Shown one piece after another: positions 55,201 through 64,000 of a stretch of 64,000 nucleotides of DNA. Within the stretch, counting starts at the first letter, position 1. Every line of letters starts with the position of its first letter. The position numbers and the translations under genes were made by a program. This DNA is from Lytechinus variegatus (lineage: Eukaryota > Echinodermata > Echinoidea > Temnopleuroida > Toxopneustidae): positions 28,554,934 to 28,618,933 of the forward strand of contig NC_054743.1 in NCBI RefSeq assembly GCF_018143015.1, read 5' to 3'. Below the pieces are notes generated by a model. That model had not been told where the DNA came from. It saw only the letters and a list, made by a program, of their open reading frames with translations, and did no database searches.

Positions 55201-57665
55201 ACATGGTCAATCCATGAACTGTCATGGGTTCAAATCACAATTTGAAACTTTTCTAAGTTTTTAACGTCATGAATGAATTTCACTTCCAGATTGGTGAAGT
55301 ATTCTTTAATTATTTCATTCAAACTATCAAAATCCTATGACGAGCACCCCCCCCCCGTACCATAAAATATGGTGTACACCAAATAGCCTAGATCAAAATT
55401 CTAATATACATGTACGTCTTTGGTAATTATGTTAATTGAAAAGATACAATATCTGTCGATCATTTAGAGTTATATACCATTTTTATTGTAACACCTGAAT
55501 GAAATTCATCTACTTTCTATATGTAGCTATAATAACACTAACCTAATTGTCTTATTCAAAAGTTTGAATATCAAGAGCAGCGCTTCAGGGAAAGGGGTAA
55601 TAACAACCACCCCCCCCCTTCACCGTCATGATCATGAGGTGAAAATAATGAAAAGAATCGTAAGAAAACAGAAAATGAAAAAAAACAATAACAAGAGAAA
55701 ATAAAACAGAAGAGAGTGTCGAGAAAGGAGATGTATCTTGAGGTGAACTTTATCATTATGGTGAACCGAAAACATATACCTTTAGACCACTCCTATTCTA
55801 TTATATCATATACTCTAGAATCGCCCCCTGGGCTAGAGTCTCGGAGACTAAAATTTAAAGGCATTTTAGATTTTCGCAATGTTGTGTATTGGTATCAGTT
55901 TCTTTAACTTTTTAACGTACTTAGTATACAAGATATAAAGAGGAATCCCATTTCTGTCAAATATGTAAACATTAGCCGTTTGATAAAGTGTCGTTTTACC
56001 CATCACTATTGACCTAGATCAATAAATCGATACAGAGATTTACAATCAATCGAAACATACCATATCCAATCAAGTTCACTTTTTAGCGCATGATTATCGA
56101 CCAATGGGAAACTTGTATGAAATTGGGAAAATGGAGCAAGTAGGGCAAATAAGGATTTATTATCTGGAATGAGCGCATAATTTGAATGTACAGTGGTGCT
56201 AAAAAATGCACCCCTTAATCATGAGTGTTAACATTACAAAAAAACGAATTTCATGTATGTAGAATTTTGTTTCTTTAACATTTTATTCTTGCTTTTGAAG
56301 GGATACTCCGAGCTAAATATAGTTTATATATAAAAATCACAAAGCAAATGCTGAAAATTCCATCAAAATCTGATAACAAATAACGGAGTCATCAAAACTT
56401 AATGTTTAGCACTATTTTGTGAAAACAGTTATATGCACGTCATCATGAATATTCATTAGGGTGGGCTGATGACGTCACATCCCCACTTATCCTTTTCTTA
56501 TGTTATTACATGAAATCATAATTGTTTCATGTTTTCATACATGTATGAATGATCTGTCTCCATTATGATGAAATAAGTTGAAGCAATAAATAAATAATAC
56601 ACTTATTAAGTTGTCAATCCAATTGTTTAGGTTTTTGGTGGTAAAATTTTGAATAAACCTAATTTCAATGATAAAATACAAAAGAAGAAATGGGCATATG
56701 ACATCATCATTTTGCTTATTAAATATTCGTGAAGACATGCCTAGAACTGTTTCACAGGAATAATACAACTCTTTAATATTCAATAACTTTGTTATTTGAT
56801 ATTCAATTTTGTTAACATTTTATGCATTTTGCTCTGTGAATTCTACTCTATTCATTGAGATATGAATATCTTCAGCCTGGACCATCCCTTAAAATACTTT
56901 CCTGCAGAAAAAAATAATAAATGTAGTGACGTTTGGGTTAGGGTTATGGTAATAATATGTAGGCATCACTCCATTGGGATAAATGACTATCAATTCGAAT
57001 AGGTAGATAATGGATTCCGGAAGTGATCACCTCACCAATGGTGAGAAACTGCATGTGACTGTAATGTTGCGTGTATAGACTAACCGCATATTATTCATTG
57101 TTTGCTTAATTGTGGTCATTTCTTGGAAAAATACATGTATTTAACACGTCAAAATGATTATACTTAATCGATTTTAGAAATATGCGCAATAAACTTTTTT
57201 TGTACTGTTTACTGCTGATTTTCCCATAGTACTACATTTGTACCTGAAATGCTCAGATATTTTATTGCCAGTGTTTGGAACTGTCTGATGTACGAAATAT
57301 CTCACGTTAATACATGTAATAGGTTATTAAAGAAAATCAAAGCGCTTAAATGAAAAACTATCACCACTCGATTCGCATCCATTCGTATCGTATTGCCTTT
57401 TCTTCCGTCCGTCCATTCATTCATTCATGTCAGTCCAAATCTTAATTCGTCTTGATTTCCTAAACGTAAATTACATGCATTAAAATAGATCAATTGGACG
57501 TAAAGGCCCATCATAAACCCGACTGCAGACCTCTGCACTTTTGTAGTACATCCGGTAATAGTTAATCGAGTAGTTCTTACCAAGAATTATCGCAGTGGAT
57601 AAACAAAACCATGAAATACATGAAGCAAAAAGTATTGCTTGGATTTCCACTGGTGCCATATTCAT
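48888..57665 (-). CDS. SRCR-WSC transmembrane receptor with tyrosine-rich tail (complete, 425 aa)
   Basis: Seven exons on the minus strand (57665-57581, 54477-54256, 53518-53438, 52692-52405, 50460-50287, 49841-49745, 49218-48888) join in frame to 425 codons plus TAA. Order: signal peptide (1-28), SRCR domain (about 30-129; six cysteines 56, 69, 100, 110, 117, 128, split over two exons as in group A SRCR), WSC domain (about 131-224; eight cysteines), Ser/Thr-rich stalk (226-283), membrane helix (287-311), cytoplasmic tail (312-425). SRCR domains bind proteins or microbial ligands; WSC is a putative carbohydrate-binding module. The tail has nine tyrosines: YMTL (342) and YQSL (355) form an ITAM-like pair, and YETL (420) is a third such site. 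The first five introns are all phase 1, the pattern of shuffled extracellular modules. An in-frame TAG directly precedes the ATG. Confidence 0.9.
49745..49841 (-). CDS. SRCR-WSC receptor, transmembrane exon
   Basis: Encodes TMMIIVYILGALLFFCLVII then FGCLIWNCRLR, a single hydrophobic helix with basic residues at its cytoplasmic end. Donor GTATGT, phase 2. Confidence 0.9.
50287..50460 (-). CDS. SRCR-WSC receptor, Ser/Thr-rich stalk exon
   Basis: Encodes AILTTTLVPTTTNYSLPRTP and further S/T-rich text to ATQGSLS, a probable O-glycosylated stalk. Acceptor CTTTCCAG, donor GTAGGC, phase 1 at both ends. Confidence 0.85.
50705..50830 (-). mobile_element. tRNA-derived SINE
   Basis: The minus strand reads GTTGCCGTGGCCGAGTGG (A-box TGGCCGAGTGG), then AGTTCGATCCCCGGCCGCGG (B-box), then a tail with CCGTGAGCAAGGCGTTTAA, typical of tRNA-derived SINEs. 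The anticodon arm is not canonical, so this is not a working tRNA gene. It lies in intron 4 of the SRCR-WSC gene. Confidence 0.65.
51693..51766 (-). mobile_element. tRNA-Met-like pseudogene or SINE head
   Basis: The minus strand reads GTCCAGTAGTTAGAGC, then CCTCATAATC (CAT anticodon context) and GAGTTCGAATCCCC (B-box). The acceptor stem does not pair well. It lies in intron 4 of the SRCR-WSC gene. Confidence 0.5.
52405..52692 (-). CDS. SRCR-WSC receptor, WSC exon
   Basis: A single exon holds the WSC domain: YLGCYGDNPQARLF, MTINDCITFCRLRDFAYAGL, EYCYCG-type motif (SECYCGDENTD), CRHTCSGNQLETCGGIAKMA. Phase 1 at both ends; donor GTAAAA. Confidence 0.95.
53438..53518 (-). CDS. SRCR-WSC receptor, second SRCR exon
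   Basis: 81 bp encoding EQNLDDCRMTTQNCYGSSNS and AGVVCQ, the L-x-x-C and A-G-V-x-C closing motifs of SRCR. It is too short for ordinary ORF scans but is fixed by phase and motifs. Confidence 0.93.
54256..54477 (-). CDS. SRCR-WSC receptor, first SRCR exon
   Basis: Encodes VRLQDGDSPTNGRVEINVEG, ICGSSWDINDVTVTCRQLGF and YKKTIHCKG: the SRCR opening, the W-x-x-x-D-x-x-V-x-C-x-Q-L-G-F core and third cysteine. Phase 1 at both ends. Confidence 0.95.
56295..56893. mobile_element. MITE family C ('GAAGGGATACTCC' ends)
   Basis: Left GAAGGGATACTCCGAGCT and right AGCCTGGACCATCCCTT are imperfect inverted repeats about 600 bp apart. A TGACGTCA octamer lies at 56470. It sits in intron 1 of the SRCR-WSC gene. 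Confidence 0.6.
57581..57665 (-). CDS. SRCR-WSC receptor, signal-peptide exon
   Basis: Encodes MNMAPVEIQAILFASCISW and FCLSTAIIL, ending with one base of the next codon at donor GTAAGA. The hydrophobic core fits a signal peptide, with an in-frame stop directly upstream. Confidence 0.82.
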
Positions 57666-59787
57666 CTATGTTGTATCCAACGATCTTGAACAGATTCTGC
57701 TTCGTTGCAAATTATAATCGTGCCTCCAACAAAAAAGTGAATTATTTTCTGAGCCTCACAGGGTGAAAGTGAAAGATGGATGCGTAAGTACCATGAATAT
57801 AGCCTTCAAACCATAGATTCAACAGCTCAGTCTCACATGGTGTTGGTATCGTATTTTGCATATACAAAAACTATTCACCACTGTAAAGTATGACTGACAG
57901 TATTAGACAGACAATTAGCTTTCAAAACCTCCAGAGGTTACTGTATCCTGTGTATTAAGAATCAAACTTAAGCTTAATGGTAGAGACATCAATCATCTTA
58001 GCTTTGCCTTTTAAGCCCTTTGTGATCCAAAATGACGTTTACATAACAAAACAGTGTGTCGCTACAACCTTCATTATCATTATCTCACAACATGAAACAC
58101 ATTTCCTCTTCTTGAATGAGATCTTCAAAGATACAGGGTATCATCGACTTATGCGCCACTCGTTATGGTTACTTTTTTGGATATCCTCATCATTTTGAGT
58201 GCGAAAATTATCGCGTGTAACCACCAGCAGATTCTCTGTACAGCAAAGATATGAATTCCTGGCGTAAGGTTGTACGGGTTGTCCAGGAACGTTCGGTCAG
58301 GACTAGATAAATCTGTTCAGTATCCGGGATTGTCCATTTCCTCATGGTGACATCCTAGGAAAAAGGTGACATAAATATGCGATTATGAGGTGTGGTGTTA
58401 AATTACAGTACCAGTCGAGACGCCATACACTAATCATGCTCGCGTACATGTAACACAACAACGCATGGGACTCTACAGCCCCGACTGCTTCCGAACAATA
58501 ACAACTCCAGAATCCACCAACTGCCTCCCCTTTTTTTCCAAAGGCAGAGCCCAGCTGATTGTTCACTCGCTAGCTATTGTGTTGATTCGCCCCCGTGTAA
58601 ACGGAATCGCGACAATGCATACAGAGTAGCGCATAATGAGAAATGGATCTTATTTGAACTCTATCGCCTATCAATTAAATGTTCGTTTCACAAAGACCAC
58701 CGCACGGATGAAAGAAGTTGAACCCGACAGATAGGGTCACTTTTTCTCATTGCTCCACGCTTGATCAAATCCTGGATCCTTTCGAAAAGTCAATACAGAC
58801 CCCAATAGTATGAGATACATTGTCAATTGCGTGAGCTGCTATATAAATATAGGAAAGTAAAACATAAGATATACTATGATTCTTTTTTTCTGAAATCAAA
58901 CTGATTATCGGATAGAATCTTATGATATAAGATTTTTTCCGATAATCAGTTTGGTTTCATAAAAAAAAACAAATATTATTTGATAAGAATGTCAATGGTA
59001 CGCGTGTAAACCAACTTTTTAACAATTTTTGAAATATAGGTTAATAAGGAAATGGGGTGATAATTTGTAACAATTGTAAGATTGAGAAAGTGTATTTTTT
59101 CTTTGAAATATTTTACATGACGCCAGGCATGTTATCTTGGTCGATAGAGGGCGTTGGAAATTCGCCATGCCAAGATCAACCAGGATTTAAAATTCAGCCC
59201 TACAATTCAAGATACTCGGTACAAGGCCCATGGTGTGTAAGTAAAAGGACCATCATATTTCCGTATGTAATGTTTAACTGAATATATTAAACCAAAATTA
59301 ACTCAAGACGATAACTTATCTGTTGTTAATTTAGCTCATAACTTTGTTGAAAGTATTGGGAGCTTATGTATAGAATACATGTGTGATAAACGTATATTGA
59401 CATTGAGAGTTACTTGGATGTGTTCGTGAAGAGTGTTGCGTAATAGCATACCTTACTGTGTAGTAATCCCGCACATAGTTCATAGTACAGTGTAGGTTAT
59501 TCACGTTCGAGTTCTAAACGGAATGGAATGTCAAAGAAAAAAGTGTTGCTTTGTTAGCTGAATTTGGTTCTAAATTGTTGAAATTAGATACAGTTTTGTA
59601 TAAGTTTCGAAATAAGGCATTAAATCCAGTTTTAGTGCATGTTAAATCCGTGATAATTGATGAATTACAAATAGGTTAAATGAAAGCCTAAAGTTAGTTA
59701 CCATCGGTTTGAGTAAAGTTATTGCTAGTCGGAAATGCCTTGTAGAGTATAAAGACAGTATAACGGCAAGGAAATATTTGATTTCTA
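57666..59787. other. 5' flank of the SRCR-WSC gene, no gene recognised
   Basis: Should contain the promoter on the minus strand. The short open frames here (for example 58342-58566 and 59057-59281) have no recognisable domain. A near-perfect hairpin is at 58885-58968. Confidence 0.5.
58885..58968. repeat. Near-perfect hairpin
   Basis: TGAAATCAAACTGATTATCGG on one side faces CCGATAATCAGTTTGGTTTCA on the other, with an AGAATCTTATGATATAAGATT centre that is itself palindromic. About 84 bp in total. Probably a tiny MITE. Confidence 0.7.
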
Positions 59788-60747
59788 CAGTGCGTATCAA
59801 AAAAAAGTTTACACTTTGGTAAAGCCCTGGGAATGAAAAAAATATACATGTGCTTTTTTCACATATAATCGTGTGTTTGGGTCTCATCTATCCAATCCAA
59901 AAGTTTTGACAGAATGTTACACTTGAGTGAGTACTGTCCGTTTTTTAAAGCTCGTAGAAATCTGTTTGCCTAGAAATGCTCTTTTTCACGCTGTGTCAAA
60001 GGGAAAGGGCAAAATTAAACTCACCCTGTGAAACATTTCTCATACATTTCCCTTGCACATTTAGTTAATTGAAATAAACGGATACCATTCAAGCATTTTG
60101 TAACGAGTTTGCCACCCAAATTAAAATTTCAACACTTAGTAAGCACAACCTTTACCCTTTTTGTGCCAGCTGGATTCGATGACATAACTGAATCTGAACA
60201 AAAGTTTATATCAGACATCTCCAGTATTTTTTTGTTTTATCATTTAAAGTGGGTTTACAGTTCATTTTTCATTTTCTCCACACTTTTCCCAAGCTTGACA
60301 ATGATTAACAAAATGAAAATCAAGCCTAAGCCATTTCATGCAAATCACAGCTCAGTGTAAAGCAAATATCGTCACGATCACCTCTATGTAGGGGAGTGGG
60401 GTGGGGCGTAATGCACTCTTCGAAGTGTTTTGGGCAAGGAACAAGTTAAAAAAAGGTAAAAGATATCTTCAAATCAATTGTAATAGCTAAACTACAAGTG
60501 TCCTTCATGATTAAGGTCTACCTTTGTTCGCATAACTATTTCAAAGTTCTGCGCAAATCATTTTTTTTACTAACTTTTCAAAAGTAAGTGGTGCTCACTC
60601 AAGCGGAAATATTTTCCGACAGTTATATCGTCATTTGCTCAAATGGATCTGTACCAATGTTAAAATGTGAAAAAAAATTCAGGATGTTACAAATGTATGA
60701 TTTTAAAGGATTTTTTCGAAGTGTAAACTTGTTTTTGATACGCACTG
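59788..60747. mobile_element. Tc1/mariner-type non-autonomous element, copy 2
   Basis: Begins CAGTGCGTATCAAAAAAAAG and ends GTTTTTGATACGCACTG, 960 bp, collinear with 31506-32488. The left flank is TA; the right flank reads TC, so one copy of the target dinucleotide has mutated. No transposase. Confidence 0.85.
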
Positions 60748-61154
60748 TCTAGTTGATATAAAGAACAAATGAGACAAAGTCAAGGTTTTCTTTATTCAAC
60801 CACATATAGCAAAGTTTATTCAAGGTTCTTCGAACACACAGAATTTATGAGGTTAATTTGTTGCAGGAAACCAGAATATTGATTTATGCAAGATTCAAAT
60901 GCTACAATTAATTTATGCAGTACATAAGACTATTGATTTTATCTCATGCAAGTACATAATTGTAAAATGTAACTGCATATATACAGATGCTTATTATTGT
61001 TTGTTTATATTTTATGCTACAGATTGAACATGCTCGATGGTATGCTCGATGGTATACTTGATGCATCGGATGATAATTGGAAAGTCTGCGTCACCGAGTC
61101 TTTTGTTTGCGTACTGTCTACTGTCAAATCACTCTTAGTTACACTTCACGACAA

Positions 61155-61545
61155 CATCTTTATTACATTTTTTAATGGGAACTACTCTAGCTATTTTCAT
61201 TTCTTGTGGTACTTTTACCACTAGACAAAGACTAGTTAAGAATATCTGTAAGACATGTAAGAGGGAAAAGCATTTCATCAATAACGTTTTTTAAAAGAAA
61301 ATTTGAGATACCATCGTATTCGTTATAAGCTTTTTAAGTTTGAGGTTATCAACTATATTATTACTTTTTTTAATGGGAACTACTCTAGCTATTTTCATTT
61401 GTTGTGGAACTTTACCACGAGACTAAGACAAGATCATAATTATGTAAGAGGGGAAAGTATTTCATCAATAACGTTTTTTAAAAGAAAATTTGAGATACCA
61501 TCGTACCCCTTTCTTTAACCTTTTTAGTTTTGAGGTTTAAAATGT
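61155..61545. repeat. Direct tandem duplication inside the LINE
   Basis: Two copies about 190 bp apart share TTTAATGGGAACTACTCTAG (61171, 61369) and ATAACGTTTTTTAAAAGAAA (61281, 61468). On the minus strand both encode the MKIARVVPIKK start of the reverse transcriptase, so part of the LINE was duplicated after insertion. Confidence 0.75.
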
Positions 61546-61615
61546 TGGTTACTAGCTTTGAGAAAATTATGAAACTCAAAATCAGAGTTGGGAATATTTT
61601 GGGCAAGATTAGGAC

Positions 61616-63229
61616 CAGTTGGGGCCAACAGTTTACATACACCTAGTAGACAAACAGTGATCCTAAAATGTTTACACTTTCACTCATTCCTGCCAACATA
61701 TGATTTCATGGATGCAAGACAAGTATGGTCTTTACTAAATATATCTGGCATATACTTAAAATAGATACATATGGAGACATATATATATGGTTCATAATAG
61801 ATATATTTCCAGTTTATTGGACGGTCAAAAGTTTACATACACCAGCCCTAATACTTGGTAGCACTGCCTCCATTCGTCTTCACATCTTTCGGTCGACGTG
61901 GACAACTAGACACTAGCTTCTTGCAGACCTTCCCTGGGATTTTTTACCACTCCTCTTGGCAGATGGCATACACTTGAGTCACATTACTTGGTTTCCTTGA
62001 CAGAACATGCTTTTCGAGTTCTGTCCATAGGTTCTCAATAGGGTTCAGGTCTGGACTCGAGTGTTTCGGGTCATTGTCATGTGGGAACTCAATTCTGACT
62101 AAGATTGAGGTTCTTAGCGGACCTTTTCAGGCTTAGCTGAAGAATTTTCAGGTAGTCCTCTCTCTTCATGGTGCCATCAATCTTCAGGAGTGAGCCAGTA
62201 CCACTTGCTGCAAAGCATCCCCACAACATGATGCTGCCACCGCCACTGCCCAGGTGTTCATTAGCATACTTCAGTATGGCTTTACGGTGTCGGTCCTGGA
62301 GTAAAGGCTTCTTCCTCGCTCTGCAGCCTCTCAGTCCATGATCATGGAGGAACCGCTTGATGGTAGAGAGGGATACCTTGCTTCCTGAAGCCTCCAGATC
62401 CTGGCCCATCTCTTTTTTTGTCATCCAAGGGTTAAGCTGAACTGTACGGACAAGTCTATGTTCTGCTGTCTGGTTGAGTTTTCTTCGCTGTCTCCCTGAT
62501 CTTTGTAGAGTCTGCACTGTGCCGAGAGTGTTATGCTTGCGTATTATGTTTTTCACCGAAGCACGAGGCATGATTAGAGTCTTCGATATGACTCCTAAAA
62601 AGGAACCGGACTTGTGTAAATCAACAACACGTTGCCTACGGTCTTCGGTATATTGCTTTGACTTCTCCATGGTGCTAACATGGCTAATGTTGCAGTGCTG
62701 ATGAACATTGGTGGTAGCATTTATAGATACCAACACTGAATCACTGCAGGAACTTCGGGTCAATATTTTTTACCATTAGTCTATTCAAAAGACAAAATCC
62801 TATTCATCAGGTCAAAATCTAGCTTTGCTTGACATAGATGGAATGTGAATCATGCTTCAAATGTCATAGGAAGAGATATGAATAATTCTGCGGTCATTAT
62901 TCAAATGACATTAAGGCATTATCACATTCCTCAAGTCATTAAAAGAAAAATCAAGTCCACCAGAAAGCCATGGCGCCTCTTTTAACGCATTTTTTCACTT
63001 CAACAGTCAACTGTAAACTTTTGACCCATTGATTTTTTAGAAATATACATGTAGATATTATAAACCATGTTATATATATCTGAGTATTTTATATGAAATA
63101 TACACAATGGGCATAAAGTATTTGGATAATTCTTCTAATCTTGGCAATACAACTGGTTGAGGGACAAACAATGATTGAATAATACGACATCTTTTTCACC
63201 AGGCGTATGTAAACTTCTTGCCCCAACTG
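61616..63229 (-). mobile_element. Tc1 transposon with IR/DR ends, inactive
   Basis: Outer ends CAGTTGGGGCCAACAGTTTA (61616) and TAAACTTCTTGCCCCAACTG (63229) are inverted. Inner copies of the binding-site motif, GGTCAAAAGTTTACATACACC near 61826 and TGTAAACTTTTGACCCATTG near 63012, make the doubled IR/DR arrangement known from fish and frog Tc1 elements. A TA follows the right end; the left TA is lost. Length 1614 bp, close to the normal 1.6 kb. Confidence 0.9.
62089..62670 (-). pseudogene. Tc1 transposase, internally deleted
   Basis: From MEKSKQYTEDRRQRVVDLHK the frame gives the paired-like DNA-binding domain, a GRQRRK AT-hook-like motif, a second helix-turn-helix and then GGGSIMLWGCFAASGTGS of the DDE domain. 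About 60-70 residues expected between NEHLG and GGGS, including the first catalytic Asp, are missing. The remaining parts, DNDPKHS and PDLNPIENLW, follow in another frame at about 62085-62030, joined closer than usual. Normal length is about 340 aa. It cannot be active. Confidence 0.9.
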
Positions 63230-64000
63230 TATATTAACAAAAAAAAAATCATTAAACAACTCGTCAATTTCTGAAGGATTGTCAATGTTATTGCCATCCT
63301 ATTGAACAAACTAAGTAGTTCATTAGTATTTGATTTCAAAACTTCGTCTACCTTCCATGTGCTCTTAATGTCATATTCGTATTTTTTTTAAAAAAACTGA
63401 CAAGTACATTTGTTTAGCTATACGCAAACTTGATGTGAGGATATTGCGGCAACGATTATACTTGGATCTGTTTAAACCATAAAGATATCTTTTATATTTA
63501 TGGAATAATTTGTTTTTATTTATAGATTTTAGAAGGAATTTGGAGATCCAGGAATTCCTTGGAATTTTGTTTGCAATTGGAAGATGTTGGGAATGGAGTG
63601 GGATTGTTGAATTAAAAGTTGTTGTGAATATATTGATGAAATGATATGAAATCTGCATATTACTTTGACATGACACGAATATAGTTAACAGAGTGAGGGC
63701 GATTAGTATTATTACCTACGAATGAAGAAATGAGGGCGTAAGTGGGGGTAATGGTCAGATATATCCGATACTAAATGCCAGAGGCGATCACGGAAGGAAA
63801 AATATTATCAATCAGAGTAGATGCGACATCAGACATATGAATTGATTTTCTAATAAGCGAGATGTAAAGAGTTTGATAGCATTCGGTTAATAAAATATGA
63901 ACAGCTGTGGTATTCATGATGTTTTAGAATGTTGATTAAAATCCCTCATAACAGTATACATGTCGTATTTTCAAAGCTCCTTTTCGAAAGAAGAGCTTTA

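Larger units (their letters stand above)
61020..64000 (-). mobile_element. Decayed LINE, minus strand, split by a Tc1 transposon
   Basis: Read from 64000 downward: an endonuclease end with RDFN-like and VSDISDHYP motifs (about 63960-63730), the inter-domain segment SWISKFLLKSINKNKLFHKY (63676-63371), then NPSEIDELFNDFF up to 63240. After the inserted Tc1 (61616-63229) it resumes with GPNLAQNIPNSDFEFHNFL at about 61614, then the start of the reverse transcriptase (GKVPQEMKIARVVPIKK) near 61200. Frameshifts and stops show that it is dead. The motif set fits the L2/CR1/Jockey group. It continues past the window edge. Confidence 0.75.

Noticed and set aside
59057-59281. 74-codon open frame ending near a GTAAGT donor
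   Set aside because: Composition and product are not gene-like and no partner exon in phase was found.
1-64000. Retroviral, LTR, Polinton or other capsid/envelope-bearing elements, CRISPR arrays and rRNA genes
   Set aside because: No motif, paired long direct repeat or regular spacer array supporting any of these was seen.

Overview
The window is animal nuclear DNA: AT-rich, intron-rich, with canonical GT-AG introns and crowded with small inverted-repeat elements (MITEs), tRNA-derived SINEs, LINE pieces and Tc1-type transposons. The mix of an SRCR/WSC surface receptor, nicotinic-type channel subunits and many short MITEs suggests a marine invertebrate deuterostome, most likely an echinoderm. 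That placement is inference; no sequence search was possible. There is no rRNA gene, CRISPR array or operon, and I recognise no retroviral, LTR or Polinton element.

Layout. 1-10.3 kb is repeats, a LINE reverse-transcriptase scrap, and on the minus strand (about 4.2-6.0 kb) three phase-compatible exon-like blocks that may belong to a divergent CUB-like gene. 10.4-23.1 kb (+) holds a nicotinic acetylcholine receptor-like subunit gene (gene 1; seven exons seen, signal-peptide exon not found). 26.3-36.8 kb (+) holds its tandem paralogue (gene 2; all eight exons, 476 aa). The six shared internal exons have the same lengths in both genes (149, 45, 110, 181, 358, 199 bp). 37-48.1 kb is gene-poor and repeat-rich: a 3-kb inverted repeat of a minisatellite-bearing element (39.6-42.65 kb), several MITEs, and a 2.6-kb fold-back structure with arms of degenerate 'CCATTTCGTCTA' repeats (45.5-48.1 kb). 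48.9-57.7 kb (-) holds a complete seven-exon gene for a 425-aa type I membrane protein: signal peptide, SRCR, WSC, Ser/Thr-rich stalk, one membrane helix and a tail with nine tyrosines including a paired YxxL (ITAM-like) motif. 59.8-64 kb has a Tc1-type MITE and a decayed minus-strand LINE split by a Tc1 transposon with doubled (IR/DR) ends.

How the genes work. Both channel genes encode alpha-type Cys-loop subunits: vicinal Cys pair, 13-residue Cys-loop, GEK cation filter, four membrane helices. The tyrosine usually placed before the vicinal cysteines is replaced, so the ligand may not be acetylcholine. The M2 pore segment is nearly identical in DNA between the paralogues while its flanks are not, which suggests gene conversion. 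The SRCR-WSC protein looks like a surface recognition receptor with a phosphotyrosine signalling tail.
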